A stretch of DNA of 64,000 bases. Origin: Dreissena polymorpha. Its lineage: Eukaryota > Mollusca > Bivalvia > Myida > Dreissenidae. This document shows, one piece after another, positions 48,299 to 63,200 of this stretch. Under the pieces are notes generated by a model. That model did no database searches and had not been told where the DNA came from. It worked only from the letters and a program-made list of their open reading frames with translations. Position 1 is the first letter of the stretch; every line of letters begins with the position of its first letter. The translations under genes and the position numbers were made by a program. The stretch is from assembly GCF_020536995.1 (NCBI RefSeq), contig NC_068355.1:123416037-123480036 (forward strand). The letters are read 5' to 3'.

Positions 48299-51200
48299 GT
48301 AAACCATATAATTATCTAACTGCATACATATAGAGGGTTTTCTGAGATGTTGCTTTTCTTTATATCAATTAATTGAGATTTTAATATTGATACCAGCATG
48401 TTTTTTTAAGTTAAATTTGTGATAGCCTTACCATAGCATTGTATATTTGTTTGAGTAAACAAAAATTGAAATATATAATAATATGTTTTTCTTTTTCCCC
48501 GAAAACATGTTATATAAAATCTTCTGGTTACAATAATAATATTTTTATGCTTATTATAATATCGTACAAATTTCACGTCTTTCTTTGTTTGTGTGGTTCT
48601 AAAATATAACACTTATTTATTTAACCATTTTCAAAACATATCAAACCTAAGCAATACACATATTACTGTTTCAGATTGATGAATACGCCTGGCAGATGTT
48701 CAACAAGCAAAGGTACTTATTATATAAAATTTAACATACTTCTTTAATTCATGTCAAACTGATATTGTCATTTATAATGTAATATTCATGTTAAAGAAAA
48801 AGGCGACAATAAATATTTTGTTTTTACTCAATAAATAACTAAAATATTATGACGGAGGTATTTGTTACAATGTCAGGTTAGCTTTAAATCATAATACCAG
48901 TGAACCATTCACTTTTGTTAGCTGTTAGAAAAAGCTTGACTGCAATCTTTGAAACAAACTGTTGTTTGTATGGCTATTGTTCCAAGCTTACCGGCCATCT
49001 AATTAAGTGAAGGTAGGGTTAAATGAGGTTCATTGCTCTCATACTATAAACTTTTTACAATGACTGTCTTAAGGCTGTTTATAAGATGTTTTATGGACAT
49101 CAAATAAGAAGTTTGTTTGTAAAAACCTCTTCAGCTTAATATTGACTTTTATGGCATGCATGACACATGATTTCCCATTTTTCAGCTCATCTATTTTTAA
49201 ATCAGAGGTGTCAATGTTCAGGATTATTCCTGAAATCAGGATTTTGGCCTTCAAGGACCAATTTAGATATTGATATAAATCTGAGGATTTTTTTCTGGAA
49301 TTTTAAGATTATTGTCACAAAATGTCATCTTAAACACAAATTATTTTACTTTGACATATTGTTTACAAAGTTAAAAACAATAGTTAAACAAAGTTACATG
49401 AATTATTAACCCTTTTTTGCTATGGCCCCCAAACGATAGGATTATTTTCAGGATTTTAGATTTTGGCCAATTGACACCCCTTTTTTTTAAAAAAAAGCAA
49501 GCTATTGTCATCACCTTGGCTTCGGCGTCTGGTTAAGTTTTGTGTTTAGGTCCACTTTTCTAATAAAGTATCAACGCTTTTGCATTCAAACTTGGTACAC
49601 TTACTTACTATCATGAGGGGACTGGGCAGGCAAAGTTAGATTACTCTGGCGTGCATTTTGACAGAATTATGTGCCCTTTTTATACTTACAAAATTGAAAA
49701 TTTGGTTAAGTTTTGTGTTTAGGTCCATTTTATTCCTTAAGTATCAAAGCAATTGCTTTCATACGTGCAACACCTACTAACTATCATAAGGGGACTGTGC
49801 AGGCAAAGTTATGTAACTTTGACTGGCATTTTGACAGAATTATAAGCCCTTTTTATAATTAGAAAATTGAAAATTTGGTTAAGTGTTGTGTTTAGGTCCA
49901 CTTTATTCCTAAAGTATCAAATCTATTGCTTTCATACTTGCAACACTTACTAACTATCATAAGGGGACTGTGCAGGCAAAGTTATGTAACTCTGACTGGC
50001 ATTTTGACAGAATTATGGGCCCTTTATACCGGTACTTAGAAAATTGAAAATTTGATTATGTTTTGTGTTTTGGTCCACTTTTCTCCTAAAGTATCATAGA
50101 TATTGCTTTCATACTTGGAACACTCCCTAACTATAATAATGGGACAGTACAAGACAAGTTGCATTACTCTGGTTGTCATTTTGACGGAATTATTCCCCTT
50201 TTTTGACTAAGTAACTTTGAATATATGGTTAAATTTTGTGTTTAGATCCACTTTATCTCTAAAGTATCAAGGCTATTGCTTTCAAACTTTAAATACTTTC
50301 ATGCTATCATGAGGGTACTGTACTTGGCAAGTTGAATTTTACCTTGACCTTAGAATGACCTTGACTCTCAAGGTCAAATTATTAAAATTTGCTAAAATTG
50401 CCATAACTTCTTTATTTATGATCAGATTTAATTTATACTTTTACAAAACAACTCTTACCTGACATACCAGAATATACTCCACCCAAACCATCCCCACGCC
50501 CCATCCCAGGGGATTTTTTTGTGTGAAAGATCATCAAATAAATGACCACAACCCTCACACTATACCCCCCCCCCCCCCCCCCGTCCCCCGACACTCCCCC
50601 CAAACAATTTTTGTGTGTGTTTGAAACATGGTTAAAAAACACAAATATTTATTTTTATTATTTTATTTTTGAAATACCGAACAGTATATACCATTTGAAC
50701 AGGAAAATGGGGCCTTATTTTGGCCCTAAATTAGCCCTAAAAAATAACTGACTTTATATCTTTAAAATGCGTCAGAAGACCCTGAGCCCTTAATAATAAT
50801 AGTAAATATTAAACAATTTCAGTTACCGTTAAATAAACATTTCTGAAATCATTTAATCATTAAAATCTTCAAGCTTTTGCTAAAACTGGCTGTTTCATGT
50901 ATGTGTTCATGTATGTGAGTTTGTTTACGTGTGTGCATGCTTTCAGGTGTTTATGATCATATGTAATTGTAAATGAATTCTTGCATAAATAGGTAAAATT
51001 GTATAGAAAGTATCATCATTTCCATATCTTTTGTTTTACAGATGCCTATACACAATCAACAGCAACCTCTCCATTGATACCATTTCAAGTTTGTAATACA
51101 AAAGTGAGTATAAAATAGGTAAGATGGTATAAATTTGTTATTGTTAGAAGGATGGACTACAATAATTTTATGTTGTTTCCTGATTTAGGTTGGAAATAAA

Positions 51201-54200
51201 GCCTTTAAAAAATGAATCTATCGAAATTCTTAATGATAAGTATTTTATTGAATTTAGTTTTAAAGAGGACTAGAAAGGGTCAAATGTGTATCTGAGGGCT
51301 TTATGGTTAACTTGAATTTCTTCACCTTCCAGGCAATGGACCAGTATACAGACAGCAGCTCAGAGATGTCAGAGCCCTTGATACCTTTGATATCTCAGAG
51401 AGCAGCCAACATAATACTATCAGGGTGTCCTGCAATCTCCACACATGTTGTACAGGTATGGTTGATCACTGCTATATCAAAGTTGTTGGGACAGTTTGAA
51501 ATGGAAAAATTTGAGAAAGCTTTGTTCTTTAATACTTATACATTGTGTAGTAAAACTGTACATATAGTAGTATTACATTATATGCAGACTAGGCGAAAGA
51601 CCCTCACAATTTACAGGCCAGACTGGCCTACAAGAAGAAAAAAATACAGGCCAGTTGTGAATGTCACAGGCCTCAATTAGAAATGTTTAACTCAGGATGG
51701 TATAATGGCAATGGCAAATAAATTCAAAACAGGCATTTCAATGCATGTTTCACTCAAGAAATGGCAAAAAATAGCCCGTTCAATCCGATTTGGGGAAATG
51801 AATAAAACCTGGTTTCAGTTTGGGAAAATATTTTCACATATCAGCACAATACTTGAGTTTTATTGATGTATTTAACTAACATTAATGAATATCTTTAGAA
51901 TGTTAACCTTGCAACATCTTCCATTTCACTAACATTTCTTACTGTAAATTGTTTAGAGTGAAAAACATAATTTATCCCACTTTTATAGCGAATTCGGTTG
52001 ATTAAAGCCCCGTTGATTAAATATCATCTGTAATCAACGGCAGGAAATGACATCAATATTTCGACGAAATGACGTCATAAATCCAATCAAACTAATTTTG
52101 TTTAAACAAAAAGGTTTACAAAATAAAAAGTGGGATAAATAGAATAATAGATTAGTTTTTATTATAGATCAGGTTTATCATGCTCGGCACAAAAACAAAA
52201 AAGCACTCGCCAAGGCTCGTGCTTTTTGTTTTCTTAACCTCGCATGATAAACCTGATCAATAATCAACACTAACCTATTATTCTCTATCAATAGAATATG
52301 CACATGAATCTGATTAAACACAGATCCAAGAACATATAAATCCAATCATGCTTGTCTATTTTCATTTTAGACGATAATCTTATTAAGCTAAATTTTTCTT
52401 TGCGAGTAGACTTTACTCCAAGTTACACACACTCCTCGTTCTGTGACGTTTTATACATATATTTATAATGAAAATAAGTTATTTGTATTTAAAACTTATT
52501 CTCCAGCGTTGAATGACATGCTGTTTTCATGAATCCATATTATATAATGTCAATTGTTAATTCGCTTATTATTTGTAATCTTTGCTGAACATCATAATTT
52601 CCTTTTATTGTCCTTCATCTCGAAATCATGTTTGGGACATGTGTGCAACAACATGTAAATCATTAATTTCCAACTACTTTCGCCAACCAATAGTTAAATT
52701 TGATGTCATTCGGGGAAAAAACTTATCGGGTGAAATTGGGATTTTAATTAAGAATTTGGATTTTTTGTAACATTTTCTTCTGGAATGTGTCAGGTTATAA
52801 AACCTGTAGATATGCAAGGAAAAAAACTGGATTCATACGAGTGTTGAATTCCTTTGTTTTCAGACTAATTGCCAAGAGGAACAGTTTGAGGAAAGCCAGA
52901 GTCTACTTCCACAGGAACCATCTAAAACACCAGGACATGAAAGGCAGTACTTCAGCAGCATATCCACACAGAACCCTAGCAACCAGGTATTGTTTCTGAA
53001 GGGTCTGAAACTGTCTCAGTCCACTGGAAGTTCACAAGCAGCTGATTCAAGTGGATCCAAATCAAAGAGCAATAAATGTTTGAAAGAAAATAAAGAAAAA
53101 AACTCCACAAACAATAACTGCTTTTACCAAAAACATTCATTTGAACAAAAAAGCAAGCCTAAATACAAAACAAAAACTAGTGATGTTCAGTACTTTAACA
53201 AAAAAGGGAATCCAGAGTGCAATAATGAGACAGAAGTGGGTTTTTACAGCTCACAGAGATCTACTGGTGCAACTGTAGACCAAGCAGAACACATAGATAG
53301 GTTACAAAGCAGACTAGAACGCCTTGTTGACACACTGGATAAAGTTCCTCGAAAACAGGTATAAAATAATTATGTGTGCATGAATCATAAGTTAAATCAC
53401 AGCATTATTGTTTCTATCATAACCTTTATATCAATCCAACGCAGTATTTTGTTAAAATATTGTGAAAGATAAATGTGTGAATGATAATGTTCTTACACTG
53501 ACTCTCTATTAATATATATTTGCATAAAGACCAGTTTCATGTCCGAAAATTTAATATAGGAAATCATATTTTTGCACAGGTACGTTTTTTTTTATGGCCA
53601 GAAGATGGCCTGATTTTTCTATCTCAAAAATCCTGTAAATTATCAACAATTTGGCCTTATTGTAAAGAGGGTGGTCACATAAAAAGAAGACCAAGATGTG
53701 AATCCTTATTATCCCCTTAAGAAAAAGACGGCTGATATAGCAGTTGCATTTACTGTCATGTCTGTTACTCTGTATGCCTGAGCAAACTTTCCTTTCTCAA
53801 CCATAACTTTGCCATATATTCATATTTTTCAAAATAAATAACGATTATAAGACCATATGTCATTCTTAACATTTTTATGCTCCCCCAAAAATTTTGGGGG
53901 GAGCATAATTAGTCGCCGCTTCGTCTGTCCGTCCGTGCACAATTTTTGTCCGAGCTATTTCTCAGCAACTAATGACCGGAATTCAATGAAACTTTATGGG
54001 AAGCTTCACTACCAAGAGGAGATGTGTATATTATCAGCGGGTTCTGGTCGGATGATTTTTCACAGAGTTATGGCCCCTTGAAATTTTCCATTAACTGTAC
54101 ATATAATGCAATTCTTGTCCGGGCTATTTCTCAGCAACTAATGACTGGAATTCAATTAAACTTTATGGAAAGCTTCACTACCAAGAGGAGATGTGCATAT

Positions 54201-57200
54201 TATCAGCGGGTTCTGGTCGGATGATTTTTCACAGAGTTATGGCCCTTTGAAATTTTCCATTAACTGTACATATAGTGCCATTCTTGTCCGGGCTATTTCT
54301 CAGCAACTAATGACCGAAATTCAATGAAACTTTATGGGAAGCTTCACTACCAAAAGGAGATGTGCATATCATCAGCCAGTTCTGGTCGGATGATTTTTCA
54401 CAAAGTTATGGCCCTTTGAAATTTTCAGTTAACTGTACATATAGTGCAATTCTTGTCCGGGCTATTTCTCAGCAACTAATGACCGTAATTCAATGAAATT
54501 TTATGGGAAGCTTCACTACCAAGAGGAGTATATATTATCAGCGGGTTCTGGTCGGATGATTTTTCACAGAGTTATGGCCCTTTGAAATTTTCTATTAACT
54601 GTACATACAGTGCAATTCTTGTCTGGGCTATTTCTCAGCAGCTAATGACCGAAATTCAATGAAACCTTATGGGAAGCTTCACTACCAAGAGGAGATGTGC
54701 ATTTATCAGCGGGTTCTGGTCGGATGATTTTTCACAGAGTTATGGCCCTTTGAAATTTTATATAAAAAAATTCTTGTGCCCCCAACTTCTGTGCCCTGAA
54801 GACGTTTCCTTTTATCTGAATATATAGTACAATATTGTGACAAAAAAAACTTTGGGGAGCATCACCCGTCTCCGACGGTTTCTTGTAAACACTGAACTCG
54901 GTGATCTCAAACGTTATGTCAGACTTAGAGAGGAAATGTAAAGTAATGGGCCCTTAAGTAGCCTGAGTTTACTGTCTCAGCCATATTGTAGCCATTTATT
55001 GAGCGATTAATAAGATACGCAGGAGTAAATGTAAACTACCATAAGGCACTATGCCATTTTGCATGTAAGATCAAGGTCAAACTTACATGTCAAAAGTCAA
55101 TTTGGCCACAAATAATTGTTTGTGACATAGAGTATTCAAACAAAAGCAGTAAGTGGGGCATTGTTGCCTTATGGAAACATGTATTGTTTTCTAGGAAACA
55201 CTATTGGCAATACCGATATAGATTTGCAGGTTCTAGAAAAGAGGATATAATTTAGTTTTTAGAACTTTGCATTACATTGTTTTTTCTTCCATTGGTCCTC
55301 CACAGCCATCATTCAAAATTACAACACCTTGATATATATATAGGATCTTGCATGAGTGGTCGTTTTGTATTGAATTTATAAAACAAGTCATCTAAATAAA
55401 GATAAAAACAAGGCTTGCCGAGTTTTTATCTTTATTTAGATGACAAGTTTAATAAATTCAATACAAAATGACCACGAATTTAAGATTCTATTTATAAAAT
55501 GACCAACCGATTTTCTTTTGCTTTTATGTTCTTTTCACCATTTATTCACATTTTAAAAGAGTTTAACTGAAGAAATTCGCTGGATTAATGACGTAATTTC
55601 GTCAAAAAAATGACGTCATTTCACAGTTCAACTAGTGTAATAACACCTGTGTAATAAACAAACTTGAGCATTAAGTTATTTCACTCCTGGAGTGTAGGTC
55701 ATGTTATAAGTATTAATTAATACCTTTTAGAAATTGATTCTTACTAGTGTAGTGTCAAAGATGCATAGCAGATAACTTTGATAGTGATTTTTGTGACCAT
55801 AAAGCAATTAAAGAACATAACTATTTTCTCAGAAGTGCAAAATCAATTGCAGGATTTTTTCCCATCCTTTTTTATTTTGGACCATTTTAATGAATTAAAA
55901 CAATTCTGCAATTTAACTTCATACTTTACCTCCTTGGCCCATTGCCCAAATAAAGAGGTGATATTATCCTTTGAAACAACTGAGTCTCATATAAATGACC
56001 CCGGCTCTGGTCAAACACTGTTTAATGCATGTACATTAAGTGTCATCCTAGATTAGCCTGTGCAGTTGGCACTGGCTAATCAGCGGTACATTTTATGCTT
56101 AAAATGGATTTTTGCTGAGAAAAGACTTCCTTTGAATAAAATTTCCATAAAAACATGCTGTCAGACCTTTTTGTTTAGAGCAAGCCTAACATCTTTGTGA
56201 TGAAGCAAGGGGTCAAGCCAGTTCCAAAGAATTATAAATAACCAAAACGCTGCTCCGTTAATAATCAACCTATTGTTTAATGATTTAGAATGGAATGCTG
56301 AATGTAATCAGAGTTTGGTTACGGAGTAAAATGTTAATGTTTCTGGTATGAATAACAAACCAACTGTTATAACACCCTTTTTGATGATGCTGCGAAGCAG
56401 CTCGTCTAAGTTATCATACTATGAACAAATTCTTCACAATGGCGACCTATGTTAAAGACCGAACCAGTCCGATTGAGATAGCTCGATTTTTCTCATCGGC
56501 ATACCTCGCTGATTATCATTGATAAAGGTATAGGAACTCAGCTATAAATAGGACAGCATATTCTAGGAAAAATATTTAATAATAGTTTGAAAACATTAAT
56601 TTTAAATCAGTTATATTCAATCCATTATATGTTTATAGATCAATGAAACAACTAAGCATTTTCTGAATTGTATTTGACATTTGTCTGATTCAGTAAATAA
56701 ATTGCGAATTAAAACGTGTATAATTAACTTTCAACGCGATCATTTAAAGAAAACAAATTATTTTGAGCCTGCCATTTGTAAACGTTGTAGCGACTATGGT
56801 GTACAAACAGCATAATAGCCGTATGACATCTATGACATCTGTGAAACTCGCTCTTATGCGTGCTTTCTCATTTTGCATATTTAATAAACTTTTCAAACAT
56901 AAATTACAGAGCCACATCAGTGCACATACTATGTTTGATAATTCATTCGATTGTTGGATATTGTTTGCGGTTTTAAACACATATTAGGTCATATTGCGGA
57001 GATTTAGTTAACCTTACCATGAGTTCATGGGCGAACTCACGTATTCAAGTGCTCTTACGACTATGTGCTCATTCCTACTTTCAGGAATCATCATGAAATT
57101 ATTGCCGTACTTAACAAGCGAACATGCCTAAGCTTATTGAATTAGAGAAAAAACAATAATCAAAAGAGAAAAATGATATGTTCATGCACATGGGCATGTG

Positions 57201-60200
57201 AAATCACGAACGCACACATAGCATCATTAACTTAGAAAAGGAAACAACGAAATATAAAGTTTGGTATGATACACATTTGAAATTAAAGAGCATGGTGTAA
57301 TTAAAGAGCATGTCAAGTTTTGAATTTATATGCTGAAACGTAATGTTATAACCCACAAACGTTTTACTGTAACAGAACGTTTTTTTAAGATAAGTGGTAC
57401 AGAAAATTCACGTCGAATATCTTTTGAAAGATATTTCTTGTCGTATTTGATCGAGAATGTAACCCGCCTCCCAGTTTCGCTGAATGGATCAAGTTCCCCA
57501 CGGGTACTACTTCCCCATTCCCCAATTTTTTTCGTTCCCTACATTTTTCGAACCCAATTTTTTTCGTACCCAATTTTATTTCATACCTAAATTTTTGCTC
57601 GTACCCAAATTTTTTCGTACCCAATATTTTTTCCTACCCATTTTTTTTTCGTAATCACATCTTTTTTTTTGACATAATTTTTGTACCCAAAATTTTCCTA
57701 CCCATTTTTTTCCTACCAAAAATTTTTGTACCCACATATACGATTGTGGTGATGTAGATAAATTAAATAGATGCTTTTATATCAATCCTCTGCAAAAGCA
57801 TCGTCACACCAGTTCTGTCAGTACTTTGATTAATGAAAACCTCCAGTTAATACTTATAGTGCAGTCATTGAAATTCAGATTTAAATCTACAAGCAAGTCG
57901 GGCTAGTACTATGGGAATTTGAACAAGCCCGAGTCAGATTTTACTAGCCCAAACATTTTTGTTAAAAATGCAGATAAACATAACAAAACATCCAAAGAAG
58001 CATTCATTTATTCAATCTTTAGAATACAATACAAATCTCTTATTAATTTCATCCTCATCCAAGTTAGCTTCCTTGTCATCTGAGCCAGCCTCTTTCGGAT
58101 CCTGAAATAAGAAGAAATTAATTTCACACACGAATTTCAATCAAATCACAATTATATATATATACATAAAGTTTAGGTAAAAAATTAGCAGAAATGTATC
58201 CCATATATCCATGTGAAAGAGAGAGCAAACCTGAACCACCAGAAAATATATAAGCAATTAAGTGCCAGGTTATTCTACAAAAAGCCAGTTGACAAATGCG
58301 TCAATCACAGTTACCACAGATTCGCATTCCTCAACAACATACTTGAATGACAACTGTTCGGCCATTACTCTCTGTGTCCCGAACGCAACGCAAAACATTT
58401 ATTTTACATAAAAGTAATTCGGGAACCACAAAACCATGCGCTTTATGCGCAGTAATCCAATTATCAGCTGATTGCCCAGCACGTGTGCGCAGTGTGTTAA
58501 AACATAAGCGGCTGTTGATTTAAGTGGCTCAAAACTTTGTTTACAAATATTGAAAATGAAAGCGGAACTTGTTTTCTGTTTAATGAATTGTACAAGCATG
58601 TCGGGCTTGTAATATTGGATTTCCTACAAGCCCGAAAGAAAAAATACTAGTTTTTTGCTGTCGGACTAGTGCGAATTTCGACGACTGATAGTGTCTGCAC
58701 AATACTTGCTAACCAGTCATTATGTTCTTTGAATGTTTCAGATGCTGGTAATAGAAGCCTCTGTAAGCCAGTGCATCAGCAGTTTACAGAAAAATATTCA
58801 TGGCAAGCTCCAGAAAGTGGAGTCTTATGCACAGAATGCAGGTAATCAAAGTACTGACAGTACTGGTGTGGCATCTGGCGATGCTTTTAAAAGCATCCAT
58901 TTAAGTTTATCTATATCACCACAATTGTGTATGTGGGTACGAACATTTTGGGTACGAAAAAAAATTGGGTGCGAAAACATTTTGGGTACAAAAAAAAAAT
59001 TGGGGGTACGGGGAAGTAGTGCCCGTGGGGAACATGACACATTCAGCGAAACTGGGAGGTGGGTTATATTCTCGATCAAAGCTAGCAAGAAATATCTTTA
59101 AAAAGATAATCGGCGTGTATTTTTCTGTACCACTTTTCGTAAAAACTTTCTATTACAATACAATGTTTGTGGCTTATTAAAATTACGTTTCAGCAGATAT
59201 ATACAAAACATGACATGATCGTTAATGACACATGTACATCATACCCTACCTTTAAAACGTTGTTTACAGAGTTTTCCCTAAGAACCGGCCGCCGGCCAAA
59301 TTGACCGGTTCAATCGATTTTCTGGCCGGTTCAAATGCTGGTAACAAAAAAAAATAATGAGAGGTTTTGCAACTTTGATCGATGTAATTGTTAAAGTTAA
59401 GAAAAGACGAAATTAAACAAGCGAAAACATCGATTTAACATCGTTTTGTTTATGTTCTTTATACTTCCGTGTGTACGTTTTACCGAACAAGTATAATTTA
59501 TAACGGCGCTTCTCATTGGCTGATTATTTTGAGTACGCAAATAACTACAAAATGGCGCTTCTCATTGGCTGATTATTTTGAGTACGCAAATAACTACAAA
59601 AATCGTAACCACATGGTTTTCTCAAAATGAAACGAACCTTGGCCTGTTCAAATTTTTATTTGGCCTGTTCAAATAAAAGGAAGGGAAAACCCTGTGTTTA
59701 TGTTCTTAATTTAATAATGTTAAATGTACACACGTGATTTCACATGCCAATGGACATGGATATATGCTTTTTTCCTGTTGAATATTGTTTGTTAATTTAA
59801 ATTCAATACGCATAGGCATGTTTGTTCATTAAGTATGGCAATACTTTCATGATTATTCTCGAAAGTAGGTATGAGCACATAGCCTGCCCAGGTGAGCTCA
59901 ATCGTAAGAGCACTTGACTACCCAAATTCGCCCAGGAATATATGGATAAGTTAACTAACCAAAGCGGTATGACCTTACACATGTATATGCTGAAATCAAA
60001 CAAACAAACGAATTATCAAACATGGTATGTACACTTAGGTTGTTGTGTAATTTCTGTTAGAATATCCTATTAACTATTAAATATGTAATTTTAAAATGAT
60101 TGTGCCCGCATGTAAGATTGTTTCGTTTTTTAAGTCTATAAGCGCCTAGGCTGCGCCCAGTGTGTATTTCCAAGGTTATGAGGTACCTCCGCGCCTGAGG

Positions 60201-63200
60201 CTGCATAATGTTGGGACCCGGAGTGTGTCCAGCACTCCTACCTATAAGCTTAGACTGACGACAGTTGGGACGAATTTAAAATGATAGCTGCAATTTCCAG
60301 CTATTTTTTTTTTTACTGAAATACTTTTTAATTTTTGATATGGTCTTGTGCTGCGGGGGATAGGATTATCCGGAGAAAACTACACCTGTCCGGTATGGTG
60401 ACCACAAAACAAACAAAAAAACTTTGCGCCGGAAGCGGGAATCAAACCGGTGTTCGTAGAGGTGAAAAAGCGTACATGCTGACCACTGCGCTTGCGGTAC
60501 GGACAACTAGGCATAGAAGTGTTGTTTTATCTATATAGATCATAGCAGTGCAGCGTATACAATTTGCAGGTTCGAAATTGTTCGTATTCTTTAGAATTTT
60601 CTTCGCGTAAAAAGTAAATTTTACATGTTTTCATTCGTTTTTGAATCTGATTCCCCAGAGTATGCTGTTCTATTAATATTTACCTTTATCAATCATAATC
60701 AGCGCAGTATGCCGATTAGAAAAATCGAGCTATCTCAATTGAACTGGCTCTGTCTTTTACATAGGTCGCCATTGTGAAGAATTTTTTCATGGTTTGATAA
60801 CTTAGACAAGCTGCTTTGCAGCAACGTCAATAAAGGTGCCCACCTTCAAAGTAGATATATTGCTATACATTTGTCAGCTGGTAGGTCCATCAGTCTGTAG
60901 ACGTTTTGTTCATACTGTGATATCTAGAGAACTCTTTAATCTACAACCATGCAAATTGGAAAGATGGTTACAGAGGTGGTGGTGGTGGTGGTGGTGGTGG
61001 GGGGGGGATCTTGTGGTCAAGGGTATCTTGATAATGTTTTGACCATAAGTTATTAAAATTGGTATAGTGCTTACATCTGAGAAATGGAAAATGCCTATTG
61101 ATTTAGAGGTCACCAGGTGAATGCTGAAGTTCACAGGGTCTAGTTTCAGGAAACGTGATATGCACTTTATTTTGTGAAGTTTCCATCCTTGATCATACAA
61201 ATTTGTACACTGGAGGAAACAAAAATATTTTGGTTTTCAGGTAACCAGGTCAAAGGTTACATGGGCTTGTAACAGGAAAATTGTATCCAAAAATGAATTT
61301 AGAACTCTTAGTCATATAATCAAGCTAAAATGTATAGTGGCTACTTGCAAGGAAATTAAGAGCCTATTAAATGTATCATAACATCGGTTTTAGCACTAAA
61401 TGTATATATTGAGAAATCTAAGGATCCCTTAACCATTACAGCGCTGGAACCGAATTTTAAAGGCCTTTGCAAACAGTTTGGATCCAGATGAGACGCCACA
61501 AAACATGGCGTCTCATCAGGATCCAAACTGTTTGCTATTCTGATAGTATTCTGTGAAAAAAAATCGAAGAAAATGCTTATTTTAGAAATTCAACAGACGA
61601 CATTTTAGCAGACGACAAATTTCCCAGCATGCAAAGGGTTAAATGAGTATGCTGCTTAGTCTGGTTTGCAGGATGACACCTAATAACATTTTATCTAAGG
61701 TGAAGGTGACAGGGACCACATGGCTGCAAGTTGGGTGGGGGGTGCATACATGATTTTCACAATCATCAACACATTCCTCAGTTATGTGCTCTTCAACAAT
61801 GTTGGCTAAGAAAATTTTGAAATAACTTGGAACTAAGCTTCACTCTTGTATGTAACAACAATCTTCCTTCAAAGGTCAAGATCACACGGTATCCGGACAA
61901 TCGCTGCTAAGGACAATCGCTCCTACACTAAATTTGACATGCAAACAGTCGCTCCTACGATGTTTTAACAGGGCGGACAGTCGCTCCTACGATGTTTTGA
62001 CAGGGCGGACAGTCACTCCTATATTATTTTGCCAATCAGGACAATCGGTCCTACATTATTTTGTCAACACAGTCGCTCCTACATTATTTTCAGTGAATTT
62101 GAAGGTGTGGGTCATTACAATATATGCATATTGTTTTCACAGTTTGCTAAATTACATTAAACTTAACATAGTTTCTTAATAAGTAAATTAATTAATTAAA
62201 ATCAAATTGTTCGGCGCATGTTGAATCGGCTTACTTTTAACAAGTTGGCAATTTTAATTGCCGGTTAATTATAGGTGTTATCCTTTGATCGGCGTATACT
62301 AAGTTTTGCCGTGGAGTCAAAATAATGTAGGAGCGACTGTTCGGTTTGACAAAATAATGTAGGAGAGATTGTCCGGGTTGGCAAAATAATGTAGGAGCGA
62401 CTGTCCGCCCTGTCAAAACATTGTAGGACCGACTGTCTGCCCTGTTAAAACATTGTAGGAGCGACTGTCCGCCTTGTCAAATTTAGCGTTGGAGTGATTG
62501 TCCGTAGGAGCGATTGTCTGTAGGAGCGATTGTCCGGGATTCAGATCACACATACAGGTCAATGGTAAAATTTGACCATATTAAACAGCTTGCTTAACTG
62601 GCTGTGTAAACTTTGTGATTCCTAATGGTATTTTAAGATACCACATATGACTACTGTACAAAGAGGAAACAAACAGTTTCATGTATCACTGGTTGCATTA
62701 CCTCAAAGGGCAGATTCACATATTTGAGGTTTTAAGTCAAATTGGCCATAACAGTTGTTTTTTTACATAAGCACAGTTTTGGCAACATTAGAATTTGAGA
62801 ACCTTGGTTCTTTATGAACACATGCATTGTTTCTGTATGTTATTGAACACTACTTTTTTGCCTCATTACAATAATAGATCAGCGCTCTTAAACAGAGAGC
62901 AAAATTACTTCTTTGTGATCAAGACAGACTACATTCAGAACCTCACTGAAACCTTTCATCTTGATTGAGTCACTAAAATAAAACAAGTCTTAAAACAAAT
63001 AAAAGTCACTGATACATTTCTGTCTCCAGATTTACCTGAGGACAAAGTATTAGAATTAATAAATCTCGTAAAGCACTTTAATCGGCTAGATTTATGTAAG
63101 ATGTACTGAAAAAAGGTTTTCCTGTAATTTTACTATAATTTTAATCAGATGTATTTACACTGTGATGTTGATTTGTTTGAGATTCCTTTTTGGAACATAA

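Larger units (their letters stand above)
58846..60837 (+). repeat. Dispersed element family T copy C (with insertions)
   Basis: TCAAAGTACTGACAGTACTG start five bases into the intron after exon 6. A short GGGTACGAA minisatellite and the AAGAAATATCTTTAAAAAGA hairpin follow; the end is CAAGCTGCTTTGCAGCAACG. Interrupted by elements at 59268-59692 and about 60125-60530. Confidence 0.85.

Noticed and set aside
55778-56056. 92-aa frame between exons 5 and 6 of the coiled-coil gene
   Set aside because: No acceptor/donor pair in phase and its end lies in a MITE.
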